A stretch of 64,000 bases of DNA, from assembly GCF_900005765.1 (NCBI RefSeq), contig NC_041689.1, positions 992,001-1,056,000 of the forward strand, read 5' to 3'. Below the pieces are notes generated by a model. The model was not told the origin of the DNA. It saw only the letters and a program-made list of their open reading frames with translations, and did not search any database. Shown in pieces: positions 1 through 12,841 of the stretch; position 1 is the first letter of the stretch, and each line of letters starts with the position of its first letter. The stretch is from Plasmodium relictum. Lineage: Eukaryota; Apicomplexa; Aconoidasida; Haemosporida; Plasmodiidae. Made by a program: the position numbers and the translations under genes.

Positions 1-1204
1 ATCCAACACAGAAAATGCAACTACTAATCCCAATGTTATTATAAAGGTTAAATATTTATAAGAGATGTTCTATTTCATATTTTACGAATATTTGATTAAT
101 ATATATATATATTTTTTTGTTTTTATAACTTATATTTTTTTCTTTTATAGATACAAAAAAAATGCCTTTTTTTACCAAATTGTCAATATGGAGAAAAATG
201 CCGTTATATTCACCCCAGCGAAAATGTAAAATATTACTTTATATAAATCTAATCATTCATCTTTTATTTTTGTTTATATACACATTTTTTTTTTTATACA
301 GTGTCGAAATTGGCCATATTGTGCTTTTGGACCAGAATGTATTTATATTCATCCAGATGTTCCTTGCAAATTTGGTAAAATGAAAAAAAAAAATTATTAT
401 AGAATTTTATTTTTACGAAATACATTTTATCTTTTTTTTTTTTTTAGGATTATATTGCTGTAACTATTATTGTAATTATTCTCATAATCATGTCAATTCA
501 ACGGTAAAAAAGAATATATATATATATAAAAATTAATTAGTACTTGTATTTTTTATTATGCACATAAAAATATCTTTCATAATTTTTTCTTTGACCACAT
601 ATAGGCTTTACCAGAAGTTGGAACAAATGGATATTTTTTAAATAAAAAATTAATTAATAATTATGATAAAAGTAGTAATAACACGAATTTTGAAGATAAA
701 GTGGCTCAAATTTCAATAAGTATGCCAAAAACACCACCAGAAATGAGAAAAGATAAAAGTAAAAATGAATATAATGAAAATGAGTATATTCAAAATCTCT
801 TAGAAACAGAAAAAGATGAATTAAAAGAGCAAATAAATGAGCAAACAAAAAATAAAGAAAATGTAAATGAATACACAGGAGAACAAAAAGAGGAGAAGGA
901 ATATGAAGCAGAAGATGATTTAGATAAGGAGGTAGAGGAAAACTACATATTTCAGAATAATAGTAACCAAAAAAATTACTCTTGTGATAATGAAGGAAAT
1001 GAAATGAATACAAATATAAAAAATAATGAAAATGAATCAATTAATTATAATTGCTTCGAGATAGTAATAGATCCTGATAACATGAAAGAGAAAAAATTAA
1101 CAAAAGAGAATTTTGAAGAGTCTATTAATAAAACGGATAATAATTATGAAATAAATGACAATGATAATGGCAATAAAGTATATACTATTGAAGATAGTTC
1201 TTAA
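1..1204 (+). CDS. NAB2: NAB2/ZC3H14-type CCCH zinc-finger RNA-binding protein (3' part)
   Basis: Partial gene, 5' end outside the window. I read exons <1-46, 151-225, 302-374, 448-503 and 605-1204; all junctions are GT/AG and keep phase. The spliced protein carries closely spaced CCCH fingers of the NAB2 type (C-x5-C-x4-6-C-x3-H). One runs from KCLFLPNC to CRYIHP in exon 2, one from CRNWPYC to CIYIHP in exon 3, and one starts at PCKFG and is completed across the intron as LYCCNYYCNYSH. Such tandem fingers bind poly(A) and act in nuclear mRNA 3'-end processing and export in other eukaryotes. After the fingers comes a roughly 200-residue acidic, Asn/Glu/Lys-rich tail (605-1204) with no recognisable domain. 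The finger spacing and aromatic residues make the family call good. The symbol rests on that similarity and on neighbourhood as I remember it in P. falciparum. Confidence 0.82.
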
Positions 1205-2011
1205 ATTACTATTTTTCTTTTTTTTTTATTTCCTTTTATTTTTTCAATTTTTAATGGAAAATGCTTTCTTTTTTTCACATACATCATATATATATTTTTT
1301 CTTTTTAATTTTATTTTTTCAATATAAAAGAAATTTTTTTTTTTAGCTTTAATGCCTTTTTTTTTTTTTATTTTTTTATTCATTCATTTTCTTTTATTTA
1401 CTTGCATAATTATTATTTTATCATAATTCTTTTATTTACTTTTTTTTGAAAGTTCTAAGATTTTAATTTATACAAAACAAAACCGATGTAAAAGTTGAAA
1501 TGTTCTTTTAAAAATTTTTTAGTGTAGAAATGAATTTATTTTTTAAAAAAACTCTAAAAAATATATCTTATATGTAAAATTAAGTTTCTTTTTCATTTTA
1601 TTAAGATGTGCATAAAAATTTTTTCTTTATATGCTTATATTCTTATTTAATACAATAATTAGTATATCTTTAAAGAAAAATTTCACATATTCTAACATTT
1701 CTTAAATTCTTATTTTTGCTTCACCCATTTTCTTTTCCAAGCAATATTTAATATTCCTCAATATTTAAGTTTAAATGCCTTTTAAACTATAGAGAAATTC
1801 AATTAAAATCAATTGTTCACAAACATATTTAATAAATATGATTTTATTTTGCAATATTATAAAAAATTTCATTGAAAAAAGAGATCAGGAAAATAAAGGA
1901 AAATTATGATTTGTTTCATATTTTATCATTTTAAAGAATGTAAACAAATATTTTTTTATGAAACTCTTTTATTATTTTTTTTCTTTTTTTGGAAAAATAT
2001 TATCTTTAATA
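1205..2011. other. Intergenic, AT-rich
   Basis: The 3' flank of the zinc-finger gene and upstream flank of the chorismate synthase pseudogene. It is T-rich at 1205-1400 and otherwise mixed A/T. I see no open frame with protein-like composition, no RNA gene and no long repeat. A functional promoter for the dead downstream gene cannot be recognised. Confidence 0.6.
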
Positions 2012-3477
2012 TTAAATGCATGTGGCACCTTACTAAAAGTTACTTCTTTTTGTGAAAGTCATTATAGAGAGATTTGTTGTTCTACAAATGTCTTTTTTAC
2101 CAAAATTTAAATAAATTTTAATTTGATTGAAAAACAGATAAATAGAAGAAGACCAAATCAATCTAAATTAACAAGTAATACAAAGTAAGAAGACAAGCTA
2201 TAATTGTATATCAGATTTTGATAAAAATAAAAAATTAGGTGACCCAGTAACACTTTTAATTTATAATGAGTATATAAAGAAAGAAAATTATAACTCGTTC
2301 ATAAATATAACCAGTATAGATCATGGGAATTATACTTAATTTATAAAATACCATGTTAAATATAAAAATTCAAATAGTGGATTTTCATAAAGAGAAGCAA
2401 CAAGAGTAGTAGCAAGAGCTTGTATAGAGTAATGATTAAATAATTTTTATAATTGTATAATTATTTGATATGCACATTATGTTGGAAATACAAAAACTAG
2501 CGGATGATATAATTCAAGAATTTGAAAAAATCCTATATCTAGATAAGTAATACGTAAGAATGTTTCAAATATAATGAACAAAAAAGTATATTTATGGATT
2601 ATTATAATAATATATATGACTTTTATATATTTTTAATAGATAATATAAAAAAAAAGAAAATATTTCAGATAAGCAAGATTATTTTATAGAAAAAAAAATG
2701 TAACTCATGTGAATTTAATGAGTGAATACATTCACGAACAAGTTGTCCACACACATATACTGTAGTACAAATTTTTTTCTTACATTTTAAAAATAATAAT
2801 AAAAGTAGATGATATGGAAGCAGTAGCTATTTTTGTAATTAAAAATGTTCCAATGGATATAAGAGAATATATTTTTGATAAAACAGGAGCTGAATTTGCT
2901 GAAACTATTTTATCTATTCTAGATATAAAAAGTTTAGAGTTTGGGATTGGCTTTGATGATTAATATATGCTTAGTTCAGAGCATAATGACATCTTTACTT
3001 TATTAAATAAAAAATTAAAATAGAAAAACTGTAAAAATGAAGGAAAAAATAATGAATAAAATGATCAAAATGAAGAGGAAAAAAAAATTAGAATATAATA
3101 TTATAACATTACTTTAAATGAGAATGAAACTAAATAAGTAGAATATTCAAATATGTGCAAAAATATATCTAACAGAAATATTTCAATTACAAAAACAAAT
3201 AGTTATAGTGATATTTTGGCTGGTATTACAGCAGGAAACAATGCAATACCTAGATCAGTAATCAATTATATATATTCAGTTATAATAGAAAAAAGAACAT
3301 ATAATCTTAGAAGTAACTTTTTTAATTTAGGTATAAAAAGAATATACAAACATTTTATTTTACCAAAAATCATCGTTATTAATTGAATCATCTCCTATTG
3401 TTATTGGTGATTTAATTTTAATGAAAATGGTAAAATATGGAGATAAGCACTTTCCATGATTAGTTTTGTATAAATAA
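2012..3477 (+). pseudogene. aroC: Chorismate synthase pseudogene (shikimate pathway)
   Basis: A full-length but destroyed copy of chorismate synthase, which makes chorismate from EPSP. The fragments run in order from N to C terminus. The start region reads GTLLKVTSFCESH (family motif GTLxKVTSxGESHG) and is followed by RRRPNQSKLTSN. Next come LLIYNEYIKKENYNSFINI at about 2250, KYHVKYKNSNSGFS then REATRVVARACIE, SCPHTYTVVQI near 2740, IFDKTGAEFAETILSI near 2870 and NDIFTLLN near 2990. The C-terminal part is DILAGITAGNNAIPRS near 3215 and VIGDLILMKMVKYGDK near 3400. In-frame stops include those at 2108, 2186, 2201, 2337, 2388, 2430, 2433, 2466, 2723, 2961, 3021, 3057 and 3135. Frame changes lie near 2205, 2800 and 3370. 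The active-site GESHG has become CESHY. No start codon survives at the expected place. Position next to NAB2 and AP2Tel matches the P. falciparum gene PF3D7_0623000 as I remember it. Confidence 0.93.
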
Positions 3478-5485
3478 AATATATTAAATGTGTAAAAACA
3501 AAATAAAAAAATCATTTTTTTTTATGTATTCTTGAATATATATAATAGATATTTTATAGATATCTCTTTATTATATTTAAATTTTTTATTATATATATTT
3601 ATTTTTATTTCTATTTTTTAATATTTCAATTTGTAATGATTCAAATAAATATGAGGGGAATTTTATTAAAGTGCTTTAAAAATAAAAATGATACTATGAT
3701 ATTGATATTCTAATGTGTTAAATACAAACGTTTCTTATCAATAAGCAAATAAAGACACATTAGAGAATAAGGATAATTTAATATTACCGAATAAATATGA
3801 CAATGCAGCACTCCAATGAAAAATATTAAAATGAAAAAAAAAAAAGGTATTTTTTTTTTTTTCTCTGAAACCTTGCAAGTCTACTAATAATAAAATTGAA
3901 CACTTAGTATTTAAATATATTACTTAATTTGTGTAATTTTATGTTTATATATTAAATCTAATGCTATTTGTAAAAACAATTGTTTGAATAAAAAAATTAT
4001 TCTCATGAATTATAGCATGAAATTTTAAGATTATTTGATTTATAGGTTTCTCTTGAAAAAAATGGAAATAAAAGGGAAAAAAAAAAAAAAAATTCAAGAA
4101 TATATATAGAAGATATATTTAAAAATTAAAATTATTAAATAAGAGGAAAAAAATATAATTCAAAAAAAGAATACAAATAAAGTTTAAATTTTTTATAAAT
4201 AGTATCAAATTATATCTTATTCATTTTTATAAATATAATACTACAAAAATAAACAGAAATGAAGTTTTTTGAATTTATCTATATGGAAAAACATCTAATA
4301 GAAAGTAAAAAAAAAATATGTAAGTAAATTTATTTTTCCATGAAGATATTTCATTAATGAAATTTGTTTATACAAGATAAATATTGAAACATTAAATGTA
4401 AACATATTAAATATTTAAATAAATGTAAAATAAAAAAATATTAGTTTAAAAATAAAGAAATAAACAGAGAAAAAATAAAGAAGAAAAATATAAAAGGCAT
4501 AAAAGAAATAAGATAAAAGAAAAAATGAACAAAAAAATAATGTAAAAACAGAACGTTGTATTAAGAATGAAAAAGTGGAATATTAGATCATATGTTAATA
4601 ACACAATAAGAAAAAATATAAAATACAAAAGAGATATGAACAAAAAAAGTGAAAAAAAATAAACAAGCAAAAAGCTCTAAATAATAATAAAATAAAAATT
4701 AATGAAATACAGCATGAAATAATAATCAGCAAAATTAATGAGTAAAAAAAAAATAATAGCATTTAATTAAAAAAATTAGAATAAGAAAATAAATTTTCAA
4801 AATATATGTCTTAAGCAGCTTTTTTTATATTTTTATGATGAAAAAAAAATTAAAAAAGAAATTTTTTTTTTTTAATACGCCAAAATAATAGAATGTAATA
4901 AAATAAAAGAGAAAAATATATTAAACAGTTATAATATTATGTGAAATTTTGAGGAAGATACAAAAAAATTACAAGGTTATAATGATGGGTATCATAAAAT
5001 TGTTGAACTGTTTAATAATTTTTATTTTTATTTTATATATTGTTTTAATTTTTTTAACAAAAATATTAAAAGTATCGTTCCAAAAATATTTAAACATTAT
5101 TTTAACAGTAAATATTATTTTAAAATGTAATAAAAAGTATATATTAATGAAAAATTTTATGTGTAATAAAAGGAAAATGTGAATAACAATATATACAGCA
5201 ATTATTATGATGTCATTCATGACAATAATTGCGTGAGAATTTTTAATTTTTTTTTTTTTTTTTTTTTTGCCTAGTCAATAAAAAACTAATAACATTAAAA
5301 ATTTTAATGATTTTTTTATCATTAAAAAAATAAATTTTTGATATATCAAACATTACAATATTCTTCAATGTTAAAAATGAAAAAAAAAATGGCCTGAAGT
5401 ATTCAGAGGAAATAATTTAAAGATTTTAGTTATTAGTAAAAATTTCATCACTTATATGAATAAAAAAAAATATTACTTTTTATAG
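3478..5485. other. Gene-free, AT-rich interval
   Basis: A/T-dominated sequence between two decayed genes. Short open frames (for example 4446-4670 minus and 4949-5182 plus) are Ile/Phe/Lys/Asn strings of the kind AT-rich noise produces, without motif or splice support. I find no RNA gene. Weak coding traces could exist but cannot be supported. Confidence 0.5.
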
Positions 5486-8400
5486 AATTTCTAAAGAACA
5501 TAAAAACATAACACTATAGTTACACAGATATAAAAATAAAACTTCTAATTTTTGTTATCCTATAAATCATTCACCAGAAAATAGAAAATATGAATACAAA
5601 AAAACTAAAATAGAAAAGAATAAAAAAAAATAGAAGAATAAATTATATGAGACTTATATATAACGAAGAAAATATTTTAAAAAAAAGGAAAACATGAAAT
5701 ATTTAATTTACGAACATTTTAATAAAAATACTACAATATTAGTTTTTTTTTTTTTTTTTTCTAAAAAATTGTCTAATTCTATAAAATTAGAAAAAAAATT
5801 TATAGAAAAAATTCACCTAATACATATTTTGAGGCTAATAAAAATAAATTTCAGAAGAATATGTTAAACGAAAATATAAACTATAATAATACATGCAATA
5901 ATATAAAATGATCATAATAATATAAATAATAAATTTATTTCTTTTTAGCAAATTATATTATGCTTATTTAAATAAAAATAATTATATTTTGGATTTAACT
6001 TTATTTAATAAAAGCCATGGTGTGTATATGGAAAATTATTTTGAATTGAAATATTCCTATAATAATATGAACAATTCTTCAAGCATAAAATGAAATAAAT
6101 AAGAAAAAAAAATAACTCTAGAATGGTTAAAAGCAATTAAAAATGATTCGCAACTCTTCATAAAATTTATTACTAAAACTCTTACGAAAAAAAATTTAAA
6201 GTAATCCCAAAAAAAAATTACTACATTAAAAATAAAAAATCGAATAAAAAATGAACCATGCAAAAAAAAAAAAAAAAAAAAATGGAAAAATAAATGGTTA
6301 TATATCAAGAAATATATTTTTTGCTAATTTTTAATAAGTTAAATACTTTTAGAACTTGTTCAAATAAAGAATGTACCAATAAACAAGGATTACAAATAAC
6401 TTTATAAAAAAAAGAAGCATTTTAAAATGAAAAAATTATATATTGCAACGATAATAATACATGTATAAAAAATTTAAAAAAAAAATAGAATTTATGAAAA
6501 GAAATATAATTGTATTAATTTTTCTCCATCAAATGCATCTTAGGATAGGCTTATATGAAAAAAAAGGAAAATTATTCTAAAGACAATAAAAATAACTAAT
6601 CCTTTAAAAATTGTCCCAAAAAGTTTATCTGTTTTATCTAATTTTAATAATAGTGAAGACTATTACATAAACTTTGAAATTTTTTTCTATTGGATTATTA
6701 GAAAATGTAAAAAAAAAAAAAAATATAATTACGTATATTTAGATATTTTAGCTATAGATAAAATAATAGCAAGACACAAGGGAGAGGATGAATATATATA
6801 TATATATAAATGAAAACTGAATATGTTTATTAAAAATATAATATATTTGTATTACTTTACTCGAGAATGTGTAAGGAAAGAAAATAGTATTGATAAAAAT
6901 AGTTGTAAAAAAAAAAAAATATAATAAATTCTTTAATAAATAGTAACATATTACTGAAAAAAATTGTTTCCTATAGGAATGTATTTAAGGAAATATAAAA
7001 GAAAAATAGAAGATATTTTGATTATAAAAGAATGAATATTAAAATTTAAAAATCATAAAATTCAAAATTCTTGACTAAAAAAAGGTAAATCTAAAATAAC
7101 TCAAATATGTTATATTTTCTTTTATTGCATAAATAATTATCCAAAAAGAAAATACGCTTATATTTATGTGATAAAAAAGAACATTATGTAAAAGTATTAA
7201 GTGATTATTATCTGCTATTTTATTTTATGAGGGTTAAGATATACATAATAATTATTTTTCTTCATCCATTTCATTTAATTGGGGTATCTTAAATAATTTA
7301 TAGAATAATAGAAAATTTTTCTTATAGTTATTATAAATGTAATTTAAGAAATTTTAAATTATCTTTTGAAGATGATTACATATTATACTATATTTATACA
7401 AATATACTACTTGACAAAGTTAATTCCATTATAAAACTGAATGAAAAACCATTTTATATTATTAGAAAATATACTTATATCACTATAAGGAAACAAATTT
7501 CTCGTGAAATATATGATGATATATACAAAAATAAATTATCACTTGTTCATTTCTATGAAGAATTTATTTAAAATGAAATAATTTTAGAGTTATAAAAAAA
7601 TATATATTTTAATAAAAAAATGTATAAATGATAAAATTATTCATAAAATATAAAAAAAAAAAAAGGAAAAGAAAAGAAAAATTGCAACTTTCGTTTTTCT
7701 TTTTGATTTCAATATGTATTTGTTTTATCAAAAATGCGATTTTCCTATTTTGAAAACTTACAAAATAAAGTACAAGGTATAAAAAAATTAAATTTTTCTA
7801 ATATTTAATATTATAGAAATAAACTAAAAAATTAACTAAATTTTTTTTATCATTTGAATGAATATAAAAAAATAGTAAAATTTGCGATAGAGATAATAGA
7901 GAGAAGAAGAAAGAAAAAAAGAAAAATAATAATCTCTAATATTTTATCATGCATTATAATTATAATAAGACAAACATATAAGATATATATGAAAAATACA
8001 GTATTGTCCCTAGTACTAATTTGCATAATAAGATACATATGGGATAGTATACCGAGTATCATGTAATTTAATATATGATAAAAGTAAGCATGGCTTTGTA
8101 TATAAAGTAATAACTATATACAATAGATTTAAAAATTTTTTGCTTTCTTTGTAATGTAATTATATACATTTTTACAATACAATTATAAAAAAAAATTATC
8201 CATAATAAAAATTTAATGAAAGAAAAAAAAAAAAAAAATTTACATTGTAAATTTATATAAAATGAAAACTTTTGATAATAAATACCTCCCATCCTTCAAT
8301 ATATTCAATAACATAACACATTTTAGATATAAAAAAATACTTTTTTATTAAATTGAAAATTTTGCAAAAAATTAAATAAAAAAGTATATAAGAAATAATT

Positions 8401-9541
8401 GCAGATAATTATTCTAAAATCATTTAATAATAAATAGATGAGCTTGATCATATATGTACAACAATATTCGAAAAAATAAAAAAGTTCTATTTTTTGCACA
8501 GATACATATTTTTACTCCTTTAAAATAGTGGCTATATTTTCTTTATTATATTGTTTTAAAAAATAAATTTTTGAATAAAAATATTTTTCAAAATACTTTA
8601 TCTTATATATGTAACATAATAAAAAAGAGAAATTATAAGAATAATAGTATAAATGATAATAACAATAATAATAATAATAATGTAATAAAGAAAAATCATT
8701 TAAGTGCAATGCCAACATAGAAATATAAACAAAATTGTTGTAAATAAAAATTATAAGAAGAAAAGCATATAGTGGAACAGCAAAAGAGGTATTTATGCTT
8801 AATAAAATTTAATTCATCCCAAAGAAGAATATAACTAAATGTTAATCTGCTGATGAAATAGAAAAAATTAAATGGGAAAGAATAACCAGTAACAAAGAAT
8901 ATGCATGTAAAAATATATGGCTTTATAAAATTTCTTATAATTTTAAAATTATAAAAAATGAGTTATCTTTTAACAGAAATATATATAAACATCATTTTAC
9001 TAGAGAAATATCCAATTTAATATTTCATGATTTGTCTTATTTTTTGCGTAAAATATTTTACCATGATTCCTTTTACATAAATATTTGTATAATCTATCAA
9101 AAAATGGAATCTGCTAATTACATAAATATATTTTTTTTTGGAATATATTCACTAGTAGATTAGATATTATATAACACATAAAAAATTTTGCCTTTTACAA
9201 AATCTTTTCTTCGTTTAATAAAGACCATTTAATTTTAGTTAAATCTCATATTTCCAAAAATTATTTTAATGAAAAAAAAAGCTCTTTACTAAAATACATT
9301 ATCATGCACATTTTAGCAAATAATACTATTAAAAAAAAAAAAAGAAAAAGCATTTTTTTATATGCAATAATAATATTAATAAAAAAAATTTTAATTTTAA
9401 AAAGGTTATAATGTTCCAAGATTACATAAGAGACATTGTAATAGTAGGTACTTAAAAAAAAATAATTATATTCTCAGTCATTTGTACTATTATATGAATT
9501 ATAAAAATTTAAGATTAAAAAAATATATAAAATACATATAA
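5486..9541 (+). pseudogene. Fragments of decayed protein-coding gene(s), identity unknown
   Basis: Several stretches on the plus strand read as protein when isolated stops are ignored, in changing frames: 5486-5867, 5949-6327, 6487-6813, about 7110-7292, 7293-7571, about 7677-7775, 8846-9163 and 9401-9541. The last three long ones are free of internal stops (93, about 33 and 105 codons). Composition is richer in W, C, H, R and D than the surrounding noise, for example YLDILAIDKIIARHKGEDEY, REIYDDIYKNKLSLVHFYEE and HHFTREISNLIFHDLSYFL. Possible splice signals remain: an acceptor before 5949 and an AAG/GTATAA donor after 7775. I do not recognise the family. In P. falciparum I recall no gene between chorismate synthase and the AP2 gene, so this may be a lineage-specific or elsewhere-lost gene. 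It could also be more than one gene. Confidence 0.55.
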
Positions 9542-11990
9542 CCAGAGAAATGATGAAATTTTTTTTTATCAACATGAAAAACCTTCATTTGAAAAAGTAA
9601 TAAATATTTTATAACTACTAAAGAAAATATATATAAGAATAATTGAAATAATAACATAATATATTTAAAAGACATATATAATTAAAAAAAACTTAAGCAC
9701 CCATAAATTGCATGAGGAAAAACGTTAATAGTAATAACCTTAGTGATACAAGTAATATTTTTTATCAATAAATAGTACCTGAAAAGTACAATATAAAAAT
9801 AAATAAAAAGAAAAATATATATAATATTATTAAATGAAAATATCAAAACAACATAAACAAAAAATTTTAAATTAATTTAATTATTAAATAATAATGAATA
9901 AAACAATATTTCAACTTTGTATATAAGTAAATATTTTAAAAATAAATTCTTATATGCAAAAAAAACAAAAAAAAATTCAAAAATTTAACAAAAAAATATA
10001 AAAAAAAGAAAACATGCATTAAAAAAGAATACTTAAAAAAGAACTAGAAATTTTATACTATATGAATGATTCATTATTTTATCATTTGAGCACTTTTAAA
10101 CTATTTTAAATAGTCAATTAATAAAGAGTATATATTGAAATATATACTAGCTTTATTTCTTATAAAATTACTATATTATAGTTGTATTTTTTAAAATAAT
10201 CATTAATATAAAATAAAGAAAATCTCTGTTATATAGTTTATGTGTTTTAAATTACTAATTTCAATATTTTGCAATAAATGTTTTTATTCACCCACTAGTT
10301 CTATTTATTCACTCAATATAAAGTTTCTAAAAAATATGTAATCTTTGGATAAAAAAAAATATCTAATGAAAAAGAAGATATTTAAAAAAAAAAATTATTA
10401 TTATTTTTTTTATAAAATTATTACACATATTTTACAAGGTTTTCTTTCTATTTATGTAACATATCTTTTTACAAAAGGATATCTATTTCCATGGTAAAAA
10501 ATTGATACAAGTATATTAGTATACAATAAATATACAAATGAATATTAATTTATGTGGCATTCATTCAATGATATCATTTGAAATAGGTCGATAATGTTAT
10601 TTATTGTCCAATAAATTATTTATTATAGTTGAAAGATCCTTTTTTTATTAACTTAAAGTAATATATAATTTTTAAATTAAACGGAAACAAACACAAAAGT
10701 AAAGGTAATAAATTTTCAAAAATTATTTTTTCATTGTACATATTTTTTTATTTTTTTATCGTATTAACTTTTATTATTCTATTTTATACTTTTTTTTTTT
10801 TTTTTTTAAATTATACCTTGTATTTATTGAGGGCATGCAAAAGTGTCTTTTTTTTTATATTTTTTGTGTTCGTTTTAAGTATTATATATACATACATATA
10901 CATAGATTCACATTTTTCTTGTTTTTTTCTATTCTTCAAAATAATTTTGTGTATATTTTTCATAATTATTTTATTATTTTAAAATCATTATAGATATTAA
11001 TAAATATAATTGAATTAAGCATATATCAAGCTCTTAAAGAAAAATTCATTGATTAAAGTTGTGCTATATATATATGATATATCAATGACTTAATTCTATC
11101 TTGAACATTTTTATTTAGAAAATCTTTTTTTTTAATAAACATATTAGATATATTATTAATGAAATGGAAAAAAATTTATGTATAATTTAATACCATTAAT
11201 ATAAAAACAAAGCAATATAAGTGTATCATTAGTTTAATTACTTGTATATTCCCTCTTAATATAATTTGTCGAGTTTTATATATAATATTTTTATTAGAAA
11301 GCATACAGAAATTAAAATAATTTACAGAAAAAAAAAACACTTTAAAACAATAATATAAGTAATATTATTTGTATTTTTTAGCATTTAATCAATATAAATA
11401 TCACTAAATAATATGAAATACAATGAAGAAGATATTATTAAGATTTACTTAGTGAATAATTTTTTAAAATTTAAATATTGTAAAAAATAATTTTAACGAT
11501 TTAATGTTTAATAATTGGTACATATTAGAAGATAATGTCAATTCATATACTATAGTAAATTAATATCAATTTAAAAAGTTCTAAATCATTATTATTATGA
11601 TTTATCTTCATTTTTTTGCTTTATTTTAACGTTTATTTGTGTAAAACTAAAGAAAATAAATTATTATGCTTGTTTGAAAGAAAAAGATAAATTTCGGTTT
11701 TATTTATATCTTGAATAATTTTTAAAAATTTTATATTGATATGTAAACATCTATTTTTTTCTAAATATTTTTTTAATTATATATCTTAATATTCTTATAT
11801 GAAAAAAATTGATATATATATATATATATATATAGAAAAAAAGGAAAATATATTCCAAACTTAAGAAAATAATATTTATTTTCTAGTATAAAAAAACAAT
11901 AATAATATAGTAAATTCTATGATTTTATATGTATATTCTAAGTAATTCTATTTATAAGGGACATATAATGTGTTAGATTAAAAAATATCT

Positions 11991-12030
11991 GAGAATTCAC
12001 ATCACCATTGTTGCTACGTGTGCTGCTTAT
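11991..12030. other. Small GC island in AT-rich spacer
   Basis: About 40 bases with roughly 44 percent G+C by hand count, in sequence that is otherwise nearly all A/T. One plus-strand frame gives a Cys/His-rich run (HHHCCYVCC) that then continues open for about 11 codons. No family is recognised. It could be a coding relic, a small non-coding RNA or chance. Confidence 0.3.
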
Positions 12031-12801
12031 TAAAGTTTGTTTCTTCTATTTTTTAAACCTTATTAAAATTATTATATTTATTTGAAAAATTTTTCTATCT
12101 CATTATTTTTTGTTATTATTTATTTCAGAAGCTATATTATAAATAAGATGCTTATAAATTTATATAATGTTATAGTAAAGAAAATTTCATACTTTTAATA
12201 AGAAAACAAAAGAGCAAATATGAGCAATATTATTGTAGAAATACTTCTAACTTTAATAAGGCATCTGGATATTTCACTTTTTTTTTTTTTTTTAATAATT
12301 TATTGATTATTTTTGATTATTATTATTAAATAAAGGAGTATATTTAAGAAAATTTAATATCCATTTTACTATATTGAGATTTTTGTAATTATAATAATAT
12401 AATATTTTCATTAATATCATATAAAAATTTACTTAAAAAAATATGGATATCTTGAAAAACATTGCCAAAAGTTGTCTAACAAATAAAAAATTAAGCACTA
12501 TATATTAAAAATTAAAGTTTATATAAGGATTTCTTAAATAATTTAAATTTTTTTCATTTCCCTTATAAAAAATTTCATACACACTCTTTTGTAGTATTTG
12601 TTTAACAAATAATTTTGATATGAATGCTTATTTATTTGTTTTTATTCTTATATATATTTAAAACTTTATAAATAAGCATAAATTGTGAAATATTAATACA
12701 TATAAAATATATTACTTTTCTTCCTATACAAAGAGAACTTTAGAAAAACTTATATAATTGAAATTCTTCTGTTAACAAAAAAATAATGAAATATAGCATC
12801 T

Positions 12802-12805
<4 letters not shown>

Positions 12806-12838
<33 letters not shown>
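12806..12838. repeat. (TA)n microsatellite
   Basis: An uninterrupted alternating TA run of about 16 units in gene-free sequence. Confidence 0.9.

Positions 12839-12841
<3 letters not shown>

Noticed and set aside
2012-3477. Alternative genetic code (TAA/TAG as Gln) to rescue the chorismate synthase frame
   Set aside because: Frameshifts, TGA stops and a ruined active-site motif are also present, and all neighbouring genes end at TAA normally.
4949-5182. 77-codon frame that looks like a membrane protein
   Set aside because: Both strands are open here and composition is Ile/Lys/Asn only; noise in AT-rich DNA.
5486-9541. LTR retrotransposon remnant
   Set aside because: No reverse transcriptase YxDD, integrase or protease motif and no flanking long terminal repeats could be seen in the fragments.
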